A DNA stretch of 64,000 nt from Terana coerulea (lineage: Eukaryota; Basidiomycota; Agaricomycetes; Polyporales; Phanerochaetaceae): contig JAKOGH010000042.1 of NCBI GenBank assembly GCA_024811115.1, forward strand, positions 372,001-436,000. Reading direction: 5' to 3'. A program made the position numbers and the translations under genes. Positions 20,001 through 31,227 of this stretch are shown piece by piece. Below the pieces are notes generated by a model. That model had not been told where the DNA came from and ran no database searches. It saw only the letters and a list, made by a program, of their open reading frames with translations. The first letter of the stretch is position 1. Each line of letters begins with the position of its first letter.

Positions 20001-22729
20001 ATGTCAGTGCACCTCCTTCGACATATCCCAGCCGCTAAGAGAGCCTCTGTCTGCTTTCGTGTACACTCTCGTCGCTTGTACTCTGCCCAGCCTGCTCTCA
20101 AACCACTCAAGGACGCGCTCGCTAATATCCAACATGCCGAGCCAGCACACACTGCGTCAACCAGTGAGCCAACCAAGGCGACACCCGAGATCGAGGCGGT
20201 GCCCAAGAAGCGAAAGTCGAAGGTAGCTAAAAAGCCTCCGGAGGAGGTGGAGGCCTCTTCTTCCAAGGACCCGCTCGAACCTACCGGAGTGGACAGATAC
20301 CTTGCGCGTATCCAAAGTGAGGGACTGGAGCCGACTCTCAGCGACCTTGACAAATGTCGCGTGAAGCGTTATCCAACTCGAACATCTCCCAAGTATGCGG
20401 AGAAGTATCATGAGCTCGTGGATACCTTGTCTCGCTCCTTCAGCAAGTTACAGCTTGCGAAGTTCGTTAAGCTTTGTGAATTCGAGGACGACGGGCGACG
20501 CAAGCCGCGGACGAAGGTGGCGCTTGCAGAGACAATAATAGAGAGACGATGGGGCTGGCCCAGTCTACAGGAAGTGGAGAGGGAGATCAGGGACCGGACG
20601 GAAGCCGCTGCTGAAGGTGTGTATATAACGCCTCTTGCCAAACGCACGATACTTACGGTCCAAACAGTTTTCTCTGTGACGCCGAGCCAACTGTTCCTTG
20701 TCCTTGGTCGAGGTTCGTTGCATTTACCAAGACGTTCGCGGTGACGCTGACCTCCGCATCAGACGGTGCCGACTTGTTGAAGTTCTCACTTCGATATAAT
20801 GCGCACATCTCATTAATGCCGCAACCTTTGGGACTTCGGCTTGAAGGTATGCGAGGCGACTTAAGAAATCTGCGCCAAGCGTTGCACGCTGTGGCGAAGG
20901 TGAGCTCGCGCGGCTGAGGAACAGGCGTTCGCTGACCTTTGTGTAGAATGTCGTGGAAGAGACTGTCCAGTTGCCTACCCACACCCCCATTCGCGCGGAC
21001 TTGCTCCAACGAATATCGCGTCTTGCCGGAGCTTTTATCGAGAATATTGGAGGCAAAGGCTTGGTACGGGTTATCTTGCCGTCTGCGCACTTCACGCTGA
21101 ACCTCCACCAGGTCCGATTATGTGCGAAGGATGAGCGTAGCTTGAGCAATGCTCGGCGGTTGGCCAGCCGAGCGTCAGGGGGAGGTGAGTTGGCAGCCAT
21201 GAGGTTGCCATTTTTCTAACTGCTCGACTATAGATGATTTCGACCTCCAGAACACCTTTGGTGACATACCTGCCGTTAGGCGTGCCTTTTGCTTCAAAGA
21301 TTCCCGAAAACATGGCGCATTACACATATGCTATGTATCCATTCTTGTCTCCCCGAGCACTTCCATGGTACATGAATACCGCTGGGGCTTTCCGCTTTAG
21401 AAGAGTAGGAGTGTTGCTGCAGGCGCAAGGCGAGGATCTCCCTAAGACGGGTGGTCTCGCCGGAGAGAAAGGGCATTTTCTTTCGGCTGATCAGCTTCAG
21501 TACGTCGGAATGTGTTCCTCTCCGTGGCATGCAGGTGACATGTCGTATCTGCAGAGATCAAGTAGACTTGCGTGGGACGCTGTTCTCCAGCGCTGCGCCA
21601 TCCACCGATCGTCGGAGGCTGGTCAAAGCTTCGTAGGTTCCTTATCTCTTCCCGAGACTTGTCAGCTAACCTATTTGCTGCGTGGAGAACGGGGCACGTT
21701 CTATTCAACACAAACTCCCCAGGACAGCATGCCGCTCTGCAGCCGCCTTTGGAGGGTTCGCACCAGTTCTCCGAAGTGTTGAAGTGGATAGCACAACGTG
21801 ATGGTCGAGCTTCCTTCGTGCCCAGGTCATTGTATCACTGCTCGTGTTTGTCTCCATTAACTAATATTGGCGCAGCCTTCCAGCTTCACTGGCGCACTCC
21901 TCTCCGTCCAAGGAGAAGATCATCCACCGCTTGATCTACAAGGCATTGACTCCGTCGGGTGCAGACTCTTCACCTTCGAAGAACCTCGCCAAGACACAAT
22001 TTATCAGCCTCGAGGTGGTGCTGGCCCAACCGAAGCAGAACGAAGACACCCCGGACTCAGACGAGCATGCCTTGTCTGTGGACCCGCACTGTGAGAGAGG
22101 CGCGGAGGGCGTTCTGAATCTTATGCTGCCGGACAGGTCGGATCCATGGTATCGGAGGTTAGTTGCCAGTGGCTAACCCTTTCCTATAGGTCGATGGACA
22201 TTCGCTTTACCGCATTGGAGACTGAAACAGTTCCGGAAGCTGCGCAGCCCCCTGAGCTGCGCGAATACATTGCGGGGCTCCGCACCTTGTGAGTCCTGCT
22301 CGCGTCGCTCGTGGTCATCCGACTAACGTTCCCTGCGTTCCCAGTTTGAGTGGATCGGTCGAAGATGCTGTACAGCCCGACGCGCCACTCACTATGTCCA
22401 CCGCTCAGGGAGAGTTCATCTTACATACCAGCGCCACGGTGCGTCAGAGCACGGAAGAGATGCACCATTCCAGCGGCGAGCAGCCAGACGACCCTCTCGC
22501 GGTCATCAGCGAAAGTATCCTCGACCTGGAGAGCAGTCAGAGAACGACGGCTTGTGATGTCAGTAGTCCCCACACTTGGCTCTCGGAATACGCACTGATC
22601 ATCCCCCAGGTCATCTGCACAGATCCAGCCTCTGACTCGGCATGGGTGGAATTCCTAGCTGGCTGCGACATGCTCTCAATGGCGAGCCACCTTGTGGTAC
22701 ATGAGAATCTATCCTCCTCCGTTATCTGA
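20001..22729 (+). CDS. SLS1: SLS1-like mitochondrial inner-membrane protein
   Basis: Homologue of yeast Sls1, which couples transcription and translation of mitochondrial genes at the inner membrane. The start at 20001 gives a basic presequence (MSVHLLRHIPAAKRASVCFR, then VHSRRLYS). Nine coding exons: 20001-20616, 20668-20712, 20763-20899, 20947-21184, 21234-21499, 21555-21825, 21876-22157, 22190-22288 and 22345-22729, about 778 residues. A further 51-nt intron at 22559-22609 would leave 761. Typical segments: KRTxxK-like KPRTKVALAETIIERRWGW, a central segment FSVTPSQLFLVLGRDGADLL and ALPWYMNTAGAFRFRRVG. Two one-base insertions occur, in T4 21287-21290 and in AAA 21625-21627; removing them makes all exon phases agree. 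The family assignment rests on remembered pattern, not an alignment. Confidence 0.75.
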
Positions 22730-22863
22730 TAAGCCACACGCATTCACTAGACTTACAGCACCACTAATGTCCATATTGCAAATATCACTTCTTCACACAA
22801 TGATCAATGCAGTGGAATGTCGGGTATAATTCAAAGTAAGAAAATAGAAATCCGGTATATGCG

Positions 22864-25800
22864 CTACAAATCCCAGCTAGTGTCGATCTCGCCCTGCTTG
22901 ACGAACGGCTTGTCCAAGCCCGCGACTACACTCTCGCACAAGGGACAGCTCCCTGCCAACACGTCCTCCAGCTCCCTTCGCAGCTTCTCGGTCTTCTTTT
23001 CTACGTCCTCCGTGTTTCGCCTGCCGGCCCCACCGCCGAGGCCTGGTATCCAGCCCACTGGTGCCGTCACGACGCTGGCCAGCGCGTCTGGTACAATGAG
23101 ATCGCGGAGCCGATCGCCTGCGGAGAGGAGGTTCTTGCCAAGCGAGTTGCCTGCCGCTCGCGCCCCGTTTGGCGTGGGTGTCGGAATGCCAAAATTTGCG
23201 GAGAGCAGCGTGCGCTGATGCGTGGGCTGGCGAATCGCCGCGACGCGGTCAGGCGCACCCGGCGCGTTACTCTTCATCAACTCGGTCTGGAGCGCGAGAA
23301 TCTTGCGAAGTGCGGGAGCGGGCAGGTATTCCTTAGTCTAGAAGGGCACCGGTGTGAGCCAAAATCAATATGCAATTGGCGGACATACCAGGCCAATCAA
23401 GCAATCCGCATGGAAAGTATGCTGGCAGGGGAACACGTAGAATTGGCGCGTGAGCAAGGCCTGGTCGCATTGAGAACACCGCTCTCCGGCATCTATAGTG
23501 ATGAAGCGCTTTTCCAGTGCGGTTATGTCCTGCTTGATTGCTTCAGCATTCTTCGTTACCTCGTCCATTTCAGTCTTGAGCGAGTCGATGTGTGCCGAGT
23601 ACCCTTCCAAGGCTGTACATATTTCCTCCTTGAAGTCGTCGATGACTACGAAGTCGGGGAAGAATGGAAGGATATCCTCAATTTTGAGGAGATCAGTATT
23701 CTCCAGAAATCGCATGGCCCTTCAACGGCGGGGTTAGTCGCTAGCATACACGGCGATGGTCGACGTGAGAGGTAACGTACATCTTGATATCTTGCTTCCG
23801 CTGCACCACGTACTTGGCAATCTTGAGCCACAACCTCTTCCTCAACTGGCGATCCTCCTCTGGAGGCATGTCGGCATTGATCCTGGCCAGCTCAAGGTCG
23901 CCCTTCTCGAGAGCAAGATCAACACTGCTCTCCCACAGGCCCATCTTGGAGTATATATGCACGCATGGCTGCGTGCGACCGGTTTGTTTGCACAGCCTCA
24001 GGGCATAATCGAGGTCATAGTAGGGCTTTCCGTTGAGAGGATCCGTAGGAGCAGATGTCAAGAAACGCAGTAAGGGTCCGTCATCCTCGGGAGAGGCTGT
24101 AGTCACCGGTCGCCCTTCTCCCGCAGACAATGCAGGGGTCGCTGCATAAAAGGTAATGATGAGGTTATGTATGACTGGGGAAGTGTTGCCTTGTTCAAAG
24201 ATCACATGGTTCAGGTATCGCACAGCCTGGTTGGGTGACAGCGGGTCGCGAGGTGTGTGTTGAAGTCGGAGCAGAGCGGGTACGAGGCGAAGAGGGTCCA
24301 AATCGCGTCGGCGGAGCCATGAATCCACCGTCTCCTTGGGTGCCTGACGCATGAGAGTCGGTGCGAAACGATAGTATAGCTCGAGGTCCGACTACAGGCG
24401 AGAGTAGGGTCAGAAATTGTATAGGGAAGTGCCAAGACACGTCGCTTACCTGGCGGTTCACAATGTCAATGGCTTTCAGCCACTCTTCCTCCATAACCCA
24501 ATGTTCCGACGACTCGGGCGAAATCGCCGATCACGGTTGCATAGTGGAGATACATGTCCGTCCGTCCATGCCCTTGAATCAGCTCATAGACCACGCTCGG
24601 CTCTAGATTCGTCTAAAGTGCCGTAAGGTCTCCCGCAGCGCACGGAATGCCAATGCCGACGAACCTTGTATGTCTCAAAGAAATGGCGAAGGTCCTCCTC
24701 AACAATCCCTCGTTCCACCTGCAGGTTGGCTACATCACTTGACACCGACTCTGAGGCCACCAGGTCATCCAGTTCGTTGCACTTGCTAAGATAGAACTCG
24801 ACCAGCCATGTGGCAAGCATCATACGCTGTGAGAGATCCTACAAGCAAGAGCACAGGACACCTAAGTCTTTGTATCTCAAAAAGCACAAGGAAAACTCAC
24901 CGTTCTCTTCGTCCGCTCGAGTCTCGATATGAGATATGACCTGAGCGCGTCCCGCTCACTAGCATCCAAGAATTTGAGCGCGACCTCCTCAAATGTCACT
25001 GAGCACTGGGCATAAGCTTGTGCGGCTTGGAAGTATCGTCCGTCCGCAAAAAGGCAGCTGCTTGCGCACACATTATCCCGTCTCGTTGCTTCGCTGTCTA
25101 CCAATCCAGTCAACGACGGTTCGCTTTGACGAAGGGGTCGGGTTTACCTTCGCGTACTGCAAGGCAACGTCATACTTCCCCTTTCCAAGTTAATCTTCCA
25201 TATGTCACGGTCTTCATTCTTGACCCCAAGCTCATACATCGCCTGGTCCGTGTAGATCCAGTATGTCCCACGCACTGGGTCGGTCGTGATTCCCCTTACG
25301 CTTTCATTGACTTTCTGTAGCATGAAGTGAGTATGCTGGCTGCATCAGAGGGTATGCCATCGTCACCAATGGTAAGACATCCTCATATGTTAGGTGCTCG
25401 TTCAAGGATGACAAGCCGACCACACGGTCTTTGTATAGCAGCACAAAGTGGAATTCCGTGAGTGCCATCGAAAGTGGAAGGTCAGCAGATGCTGCGACTG
25501 CGTTTGGAGAGCCTGGAGAGGTGGGAAGCAGGGGGTAGGGAAGTAGTTGTGCGCCGTCTATGAAGTCGTCCGACGTCGAGTCAAAGTTGAGTGTGCCATG
25601 GTATACGCCGCTTGCTACATGTTATATTTGAGATGAATCACAGCACGGGAAGCCAAAATACTCACAGGTCATCCACGCTATGGTCCGAGGTAATGACAGC
25701 GCTTGGTCGGCATTGCTATTGAAGACATGGAGTTCAGAATGTTCAATATCGCCCATGAGTTCACGCATATCTGAACGCTGTCAGCATTTCCATCATTTCA

Positions 25801-26753
25801 CTGAGAAAGCCTTGCGGACCCACTCGGTGCATTATCGCTGTAGCTTGCAAATAACCTGGAGAAGACGCGGCCACCTTCGTCACTCTTCCTGTCGGGAATG
25901 CCTACAAATTGGTATATTCGTGTAGGTGTTGTGACCAGAATCAATGCCCTCCTCTGATCCATAGGCGGGAAGTAGTCGAATCTCAGCCCGGTCACAGGTT
26001 GTCTCTCCGGCAACGTGAACACAGGCTGCAAGTACCGTTCGGCCGACTTGAAGAAATCCTCTTGCGCATCAAGCACAGCCTCGTATATCGTTCCATTCCG
26101 CCCGCCAATCAAGATTTCGCGAGTGGACGTAGAATGTGTCGTACTGAGGAGGACGGCCTTGCTCCATGCTACGCTCTCAATGACCATCTTGAAGCTCTTC
26201 AGCTGGCGCGGTTTCTTCCACCCTCGAAAGAGGTACCAGTTCTCCCCCTTGCGTGGACGTGATGATAAGGTGCCGCCCCGAAGGATCCAGGAAGAGCTTG
26301 TGTATGCTGAACTCGCTCGGCTTCTTCGGGATTTGGATTTGCAGAACCTGGTCATCGCGCGAAAGTTCAATGAGGACTAAGGAGTTGTTCGCGAGGCCCA
26401 TGACAAGCATATCCGAAGACACGACGAGGGACAGCAGCCTGGCGGGTAGCGTATATTGCACTTGGCCCAGCTCAAATATTGGCTGTGTGGGCTCGGATTC
26501 TACACCCTATGACGTACTTAGCCAGTCAGTAGTGTCTAGGTCGAATGATTACGCACCGGTGGCGCATATTCGTCCGCTGCGCTCTCCTGCTCATACGGAG
26601 AAGGCTCAAATCCTTCGTACTGCACTCCGGGCAACGGCAGTGCGCCATGAGTGTATCCTCCCTGCGGTGCGGAGGTATGTTCGACATCTTATGAGTCTGT
26701 TAGACTACAGTGAGCATGTAAAATAAATGAGCATACTGACATTCGTCCAACAT
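22864..26753 (-). CDS. VPS18: vacuolar sorting protein VPS18 (Pep3), HOPS/CORVET subunit
   Basis: Core subunit of the HOPS and CORVET tethering complexes, acting at endosomes and the vacuole. Twelve exons with ends at 26753/26741, 26687/26557, 26506/25824, 25770/25666, 25614/25367, 25314/25148, 25097/24901, 24838/24665, 24612/24450, 24391/23781, 23719/23389 and 23331/22864; about 1096 residues. The N-terminal half is the Pep3/Vps18 beta-propeller (RHLIITSTQG, WKKPRQLKSFKMVIESVAWS). A helical solenoid follows (GRYFQAAQAYAQCSVTFEEV, MEEEWLKAIDIVNRQ). The C-terminus is a RING-type zinc-binding domain: CSQCDQ, CQHTFHADC and finally CPLCE, split by the last intron. Four one-base errors: extra base in C5 26244-26248, missing in C4 25178-25181, missing in A5 25048-25052, extra in CC 24506-24507. 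With these, coding length is an exact multiple of three. Convergent with SLS1, 134 bp away. Confidence 0.92.
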
Positions 26754-27549
26754 GATGACGGCGAGAACGAGAGCTGAGTCCTAGGCCTGCGGATGGTCGT
26801 GCTTAGGCTGCGTGTTGGCCAATGATATTGTACTTACGCGTTGACAAGCGCCGGTGTCACGTATGATATACGCGGGTGCACGCGCACCATGACTTGCATT
26901 TTCTGTCTGCATCACGCAAGTTGTTTTGAGATGGCCCGAGAGACTATGGACTGCTATTCCATAACCGACAGGAGTATGGACTAAGTTAACTACCACTACG
27001 AGAACAGAACGGGACCGGCACGCTGGTGGGGGATGACCACTACGGGGCTCAGAGGGAATGCAAGAGGGGCAAGGTACGACGAACAAAGACGACGTGCTGA
27101 GCGAATCAAGGACGGAAAAAATGGCAGAGAGGAAGAGGAGGGAGGTTGTGGGGGCTCAGGACAATATGCGGACACACTAACGTAAAAGGGAAAAACACGG
27201 GAGTTGTATGCGTACAAGAGTGTTCGAGACAAGAGGAGTGCATAGATGGTCGGCCGCCACAGGGGAAAGTCGACGCAAGGCCCAAGCGGTGCCTTGAATA
27301 TAGATATACAAGGCCGAGCGACACGTTCGAGAGGGAAGGACGTGTCGTAGAAATATAGGCGAAGATAGCGAAACGCGGTGAACATAGCGGACGAGGCGAT
27401 AGCGATACAGGTCAGATGACGGGGTGGTAAGGGAATCCACGGTTTCGTAGGGTCACCTAGTAGCACAATGGTGGTGTGCTTCCGAGGCGGAGGAGCAGTC
27501 TAGTGGGGGTTGTAGGTGAAAGAGGGGACGATAGTGTGCTGCGAGGAAA
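26754..27549. other. intergenic, VPS18 promoter and 3' region of the zinc-finger gene
   Basis: Purine-rich on the plus strand around 27060-27180. Open frames here are low-complexity and not convincing. Nothing else is seen. Confidence 0.6.
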
Positions 27550-29504
27550 TCAGTCGCGCTCTGTGACGGTCTTCCTCCTTTTCTTCGCATGAAAGACGTC
27601 ACGCATTTCGTAATCGTCGCTGCCGTCAAGAAGGATATCCATGAGGAACTCCCTCTTGGGTCTCTTTGCGAGCGGAGGGGGAAGCGGTGAGCCATTCTGG
27701 AGGCTATACTTGGAGAACGTCCTGGACCGCTTGCCCGAGTCCTTGCGGGACGATGACGGCTCGTTGTCGTTCAACGCAGCGTCCATGAGCATGTTAGATG
27801 CGCCCCTGCTAATGACGCTATCCTTGAGAGAAAATCCTTCCATCAGCCCCAGGCCTAAGCCAGCTCCATCGGAGTCGTTGGACAGTGTGCGCTCTTCTAT
27901 GCTGAGGATGGAGGATTGCGACTGTGATGGGCCCAGCTGCGATGAGCGGAGAACAGGGCTCTCGCATTCCGGGCTTGAGTCCGGCGGGGTGTCGGGGAAA
28001 TCGATGTCGAGGGGAGGCTTGTAAAGCGTCTTGAAGAGGCCGTCAGCGAACGGGTCATCGCCGTCGAGCTCGATCGGGCCTAGGAGACCAGCTCCCTTCC
28101 CAGGAGTCTTGCTCGGCGAGGTTATCGAGCGCCACAACGCAGTGCCTTTCCGCAAGGATGAGCCCGGTTGCTTGCTGGGAGTGGAAGTACGGCCGAGCGG
28201 CGTCTCAGGCATTTTGTACTTCTTGCCGAACGCATACCGTTCTGTGACCGGAGTAGGTACGCTAGAGTCCGAGAAGAGACGTCGGGGCGAAGGCTTCGCA
28301 AAGCCTCGCAAGCGCATAATGGCATCGGTATCAGGGCTGGAGCCGTCTCTCTTACTCAAGAATATGGGGCTACTGAAGATACTCCGTTTGCTGCGCTCGC
28401 TTGCGGGCACAAGGACGACGGGGCTGACATCCAGGCCACGTACCATCGGACTAGCCTCGGCACAAGCGAGCATCGTGAGCGACAGATCCTTCGCGCTATG
28501 TAGTGGATGGCTAGGACTAGGGAAACGCCAAGGTTGGTCCAATGGCGGACGCGCCGGCGACATGCGGAAGGAAGGGGTGAGAAGAGGGTTGTACGGCGAC
28601 TCTTGTATAATCTTAGACAGGTCACGTCGTTGGGAGAGAGATGAGGAGGGTGACAACCCCGGTGTGAGGGGAGGGGTGCTGGATGAAGTACTGATGTTGA
28701 AGATCTCACTGTCGGGGTCAATGCCGGACATGGAGAGGGAGGAATCGCCAGAAACCAATGTAGGGGAGACACACGATAAGGCGCTATCCTCTTCTTGCCC
28801 GTCAGAGTCGTCTCCCGAGTCGTCTGGACGATTCGCGGGAAGGGAGCGAGTGCGCAGGAAAGCAGGCGCCTTGTGCCATGTATCGGACACCTCTGGACGA
28901 GAGCGGTACTTGGTTTTCGAAGACGAGGCTTTGGCTTCTCCTGAAAGCTCCAGCTCTGCTTTAGCTGCGCCACGTACTGCACTCGCGCTTGTGCCTGCGG
29001 ATCGGCCGGGATCGACGTTACTTCCGTTCTCCTCTGTTGAGAGGCTATCAGTGAACTGCTTCACCCGAAATTGAGGCTCCTTACTGTTCGGCCCTCTTCC
29101 TTTCCGCTCTGCAGCATCTGCTCGGCGGTTTGACATGGCAATCTTGTGCTTCTCAAAGACGTGTCTCCGCCACATACTCTTCGCGTTCACACCGGCGTAG
29201 GTACGTCTGCAGAAAGTGCAACGGAGTCTAGGCTCTTCACCTTCCGGCCAACCCTCCTTAAGCTCTCGCTTCTTTTGGGGACACCATCCGCGAGGAGGTT
29301 CAAGCTGGGGGGATACTTGATCGCGGCAGGGTTGGTGGGATTCTCGCCCTTGACCGTTTGGAAATCCGTCGGGTCGAGGAACCAGTGTGGATGCTCTGCG
29401 AGAACGTTGTAGGTCAAGCCATCCATGTATTTATGGGCATCGGGGAAGTCTGTAAAAGGCGGGTGGATGAAGACGGCGTCGTCGTCGCCTGGCGTGGGAT
29501 CCAT
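27550..29504 (-). CDS. basidiomycete zinc-finger (C2H2-like) protein, function unknown
   Basis: Single-exon gene of about 651 residues. The acidic N-terminus starts MDPTPGDDDAVFIHPPFTDF; an earlier in-frame codon at 29513 is a TTG, so 29504 is the start. Around residues 100-145 there is a lone finger with Cys and His ligands, C-TF-C-x15-H-x4-H (CTFCRRTYAGVNAKSMWRRH, then VFEKH), preceded by GWCPQKKRELKEGWPEG. The rest is Ser/Pro-rich and probably disordered, with short blocks such as SPYNPLLTPSFRMSPARPP and basic patches (KRPKREF, AKKRRKT) that could be nuclear-localisation signals. A DNA-binding regulator is plausible but not shown. One base appears to be missing in the G6 run (+ strand) 29307-29312, just before the finger. 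Confidence 0.75.
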
Positions 29505-30161
29505 CGACGGCAATGTCGCAACGATAGCATTGCGAGGAGTTGTGAGATCGCTGCCTTGCTGGGACCTGGGCAGCCTCGAGAAAATGAGCGCTGGTTGCGA
29601 AAGTGGTCGTCGGCTGAGCTGGCATTGGCTGAGCGGGCTGTGAGGACGTGTATCGACGTTTGAGGCTTCGTGACGGGTCCGTCGTGGATGAGGTCGCCGA
29701 GAACGAGTGCGATGACTGGAGGGGCATCCGCTGACACGAATCCGTCATGACGATGAAGAAGAGAAGGACAGCGGACGGGAGGTGCTGTGCGGTAAATGCG
29801 TGTTGATTGATGGGAACGGCGGTAAGGGCGGGGTTTCGACGTTTGGCCTCGAAGTGAGTCCAGAACTCGGCGAGTAGGAGACACCGAGAAAGAGAAAGAG
29901 AAATTCCAAGATATGATACAGAAACAATGAGGAGACGGAGAAGAAAGAAAGAAAGACACTCGAGGTTGCTGACGCGGTCCTCGACAAGGAAACACGAGGG
30001 AGAGCTCGAGGAGGCCCGAGCACCAACATGCGATCCCAAGTCACGTGACCGCTCCTTCAACTCAGCAGCTTTCCCGCGCTCACGCTCACTGGCTCAGAAT
30101 ACAACAACTGCAACATGGTCTACAGCACCAATATTACTACAACGACGCCCTGATCTTGTAC
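29505..30161. other. intergenic with purine/pyrimidine tracts
   Basis: Upstream of the zinc-finger gene. The stretch 29880-29960 is strongly purine-rich on the plus strand (pyrimidine-rich in the direction of that gene), typical of fungal promoters. No gene is recognised. Confidence 0.6.
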
Positions 30162-30875
30162 TCAGAATGCAAGAGAAATAAATCTGACGACGAAAGAAAA
30201 CTTCAGCGTCGCTCGAGCTCGTTCCAGGCCACACAGGACTCACCCAGCCATCATGATAGATCCTCCGAGCGGTGTGATTGGCCCTAGCCATCTGAACCTG
30301 AATGTACGCCATTATATGACGACCAGCGATGACGCAGTAGATTTGTACATACCTGTCACGGGCAAGGACCAGGGCAAAGATGCTGCCCGAGAAGATAGCG
30401 CTACCGATGGCAATGGCAGGGCCGGCGAAGCGATGGGTGGCGAAACCGAGGGTGCAAGGAGACTAGCAGAAGCCCAAGACCATTGAAGACCTACATAACA
30501 AGCGTTAATATACATGAGCGATGTCGTAGCCAGGTTGGAGGGTCCAATAAAGGGGGAAGTGGCATGTATCGTCTAGTTGAAGATGGGCTACGTACTGCAT
30601 AATGCGCGGCCGTCTCCCAGGCGTGGATTTTGTCCGGTGTCACGCCAGGCCTCTTACGCAAGCCATGAGAGCCGAATGCTCCCGCGACCATCCCCACAGT
30701 AGCTGTTGCACGAGCAGCACATCGGCATTGGCGTTCACGAAGAGGCGCGGCGATTCAAGCAGAACAAGTATTGGGAGGCGAAGTCAGTGCAGTGTAACAT
30801 GAGGTGACTTGACGGGGAATGCGTACTCAGGATGGCTCCCGTACGCCAGAGCAAAGGGCCAGATGCTGTGAGCAT
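30162..30875 (-). CDS. DUF423 / TMEM256-like small membrane protein
   Basis: Small multi-pass membrane protein of the DUF423 (YgdD/TMEM256) family; function unknown. Five exons: 30827-30875, 30596-30702, 30353-30490, 30244-30297 and 30162-30183; about 122 residues. The family signature GAFGSHGLRKR is followed by KIHAWETAAHYAVFNGLGLL. Hydrophobic segments follow (GPAIAIGSAIFSGSIFALVL, and TPLGGSIMMAGFISLAF at the C-terminus), giving about three to four membrane spans. An upstream in-frame ATG at 30923 could add 16 residues; I chose 30875 because the family usually starts shortly before LWRTG. One extra base lies in the AAA run 30443-30445 (+ strand). Divergent from SPB1 with 352 bp between. 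Confidence 0.85.
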
Positions 30876-31227
30876 TGTAGTCGTTCGACGAAGAAGGGGC
30901 GTGGATTCGGTTGTCGCAGGCATCCAAGTCACAAACCAACCCAGGCTGTGTTAGACCGAGTCCAAGAGAGTCCAAGTCGCACAGAGCAAGTGCACGAAGG
31001 AGAGACGACCACGCAACTGCCCGGCATGCTGCCGATAAATACTTGAGAACCCAGGTCTGAGCAGCCTCACACCCGGACCCGGTGCGCTTGTCCAGACCTG
31101 ATCCGCCCTGGGCAACTCCGAACTTCGAAGCCGATCGGCCTGGTGGGCGCTTTCGAAAACTTGTGGGCGCCTCCTCACATCCTGAAGCCTCAGGGCGACC
31201 ACCACTCGCTCGTTCACTCCTTGCGCC
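30876..31227. promoter_or_regulatory. shared divergent promoter region, DUF423 gene and SPB1
   Basis: 352 bp between two divergent start codons. No TATA box or clear rRNA-biogenesis motif (RRPE or PAC) was seen. Confidence 0.5.

Noticed and set aside
22559..22609. 51-nt intron near the end of SLS1 as a certain feature
   Set aside because: It has GT/AG ends and a branch-like motif, but its length is a multiple of three and the frame is open without splicing, so it cannot be decided here.
23716..23721. Indel at the VPS18 exon 11 acceptor
   Set aside because: Recounting the GGG showed that AT|G GCC ATG is in phase without any change.
26996..27466. 156-codon hydrophobic minus-strand frame
   Set aside because: Low-complexity pyrimidine-rich sequence in the VPS18/zinc-finger gap; several frames open at once and no conserved motif.
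28031..29074. 347-codon open frame antisense to the zinc-finger gene
   Set aside because: Antisense shadow of a Ser-rich coding region; the minus-strand frame has coding-like composition and a zinc motif.
30735..30932. Frameshift in the DUF423 gene's N-terminal region
   Set aside because: First suspected from the frame change before GMVAGAFG, but a normal intron (30703-30826) joins LWRTGAIL to TVGMVAGAFG in phase.
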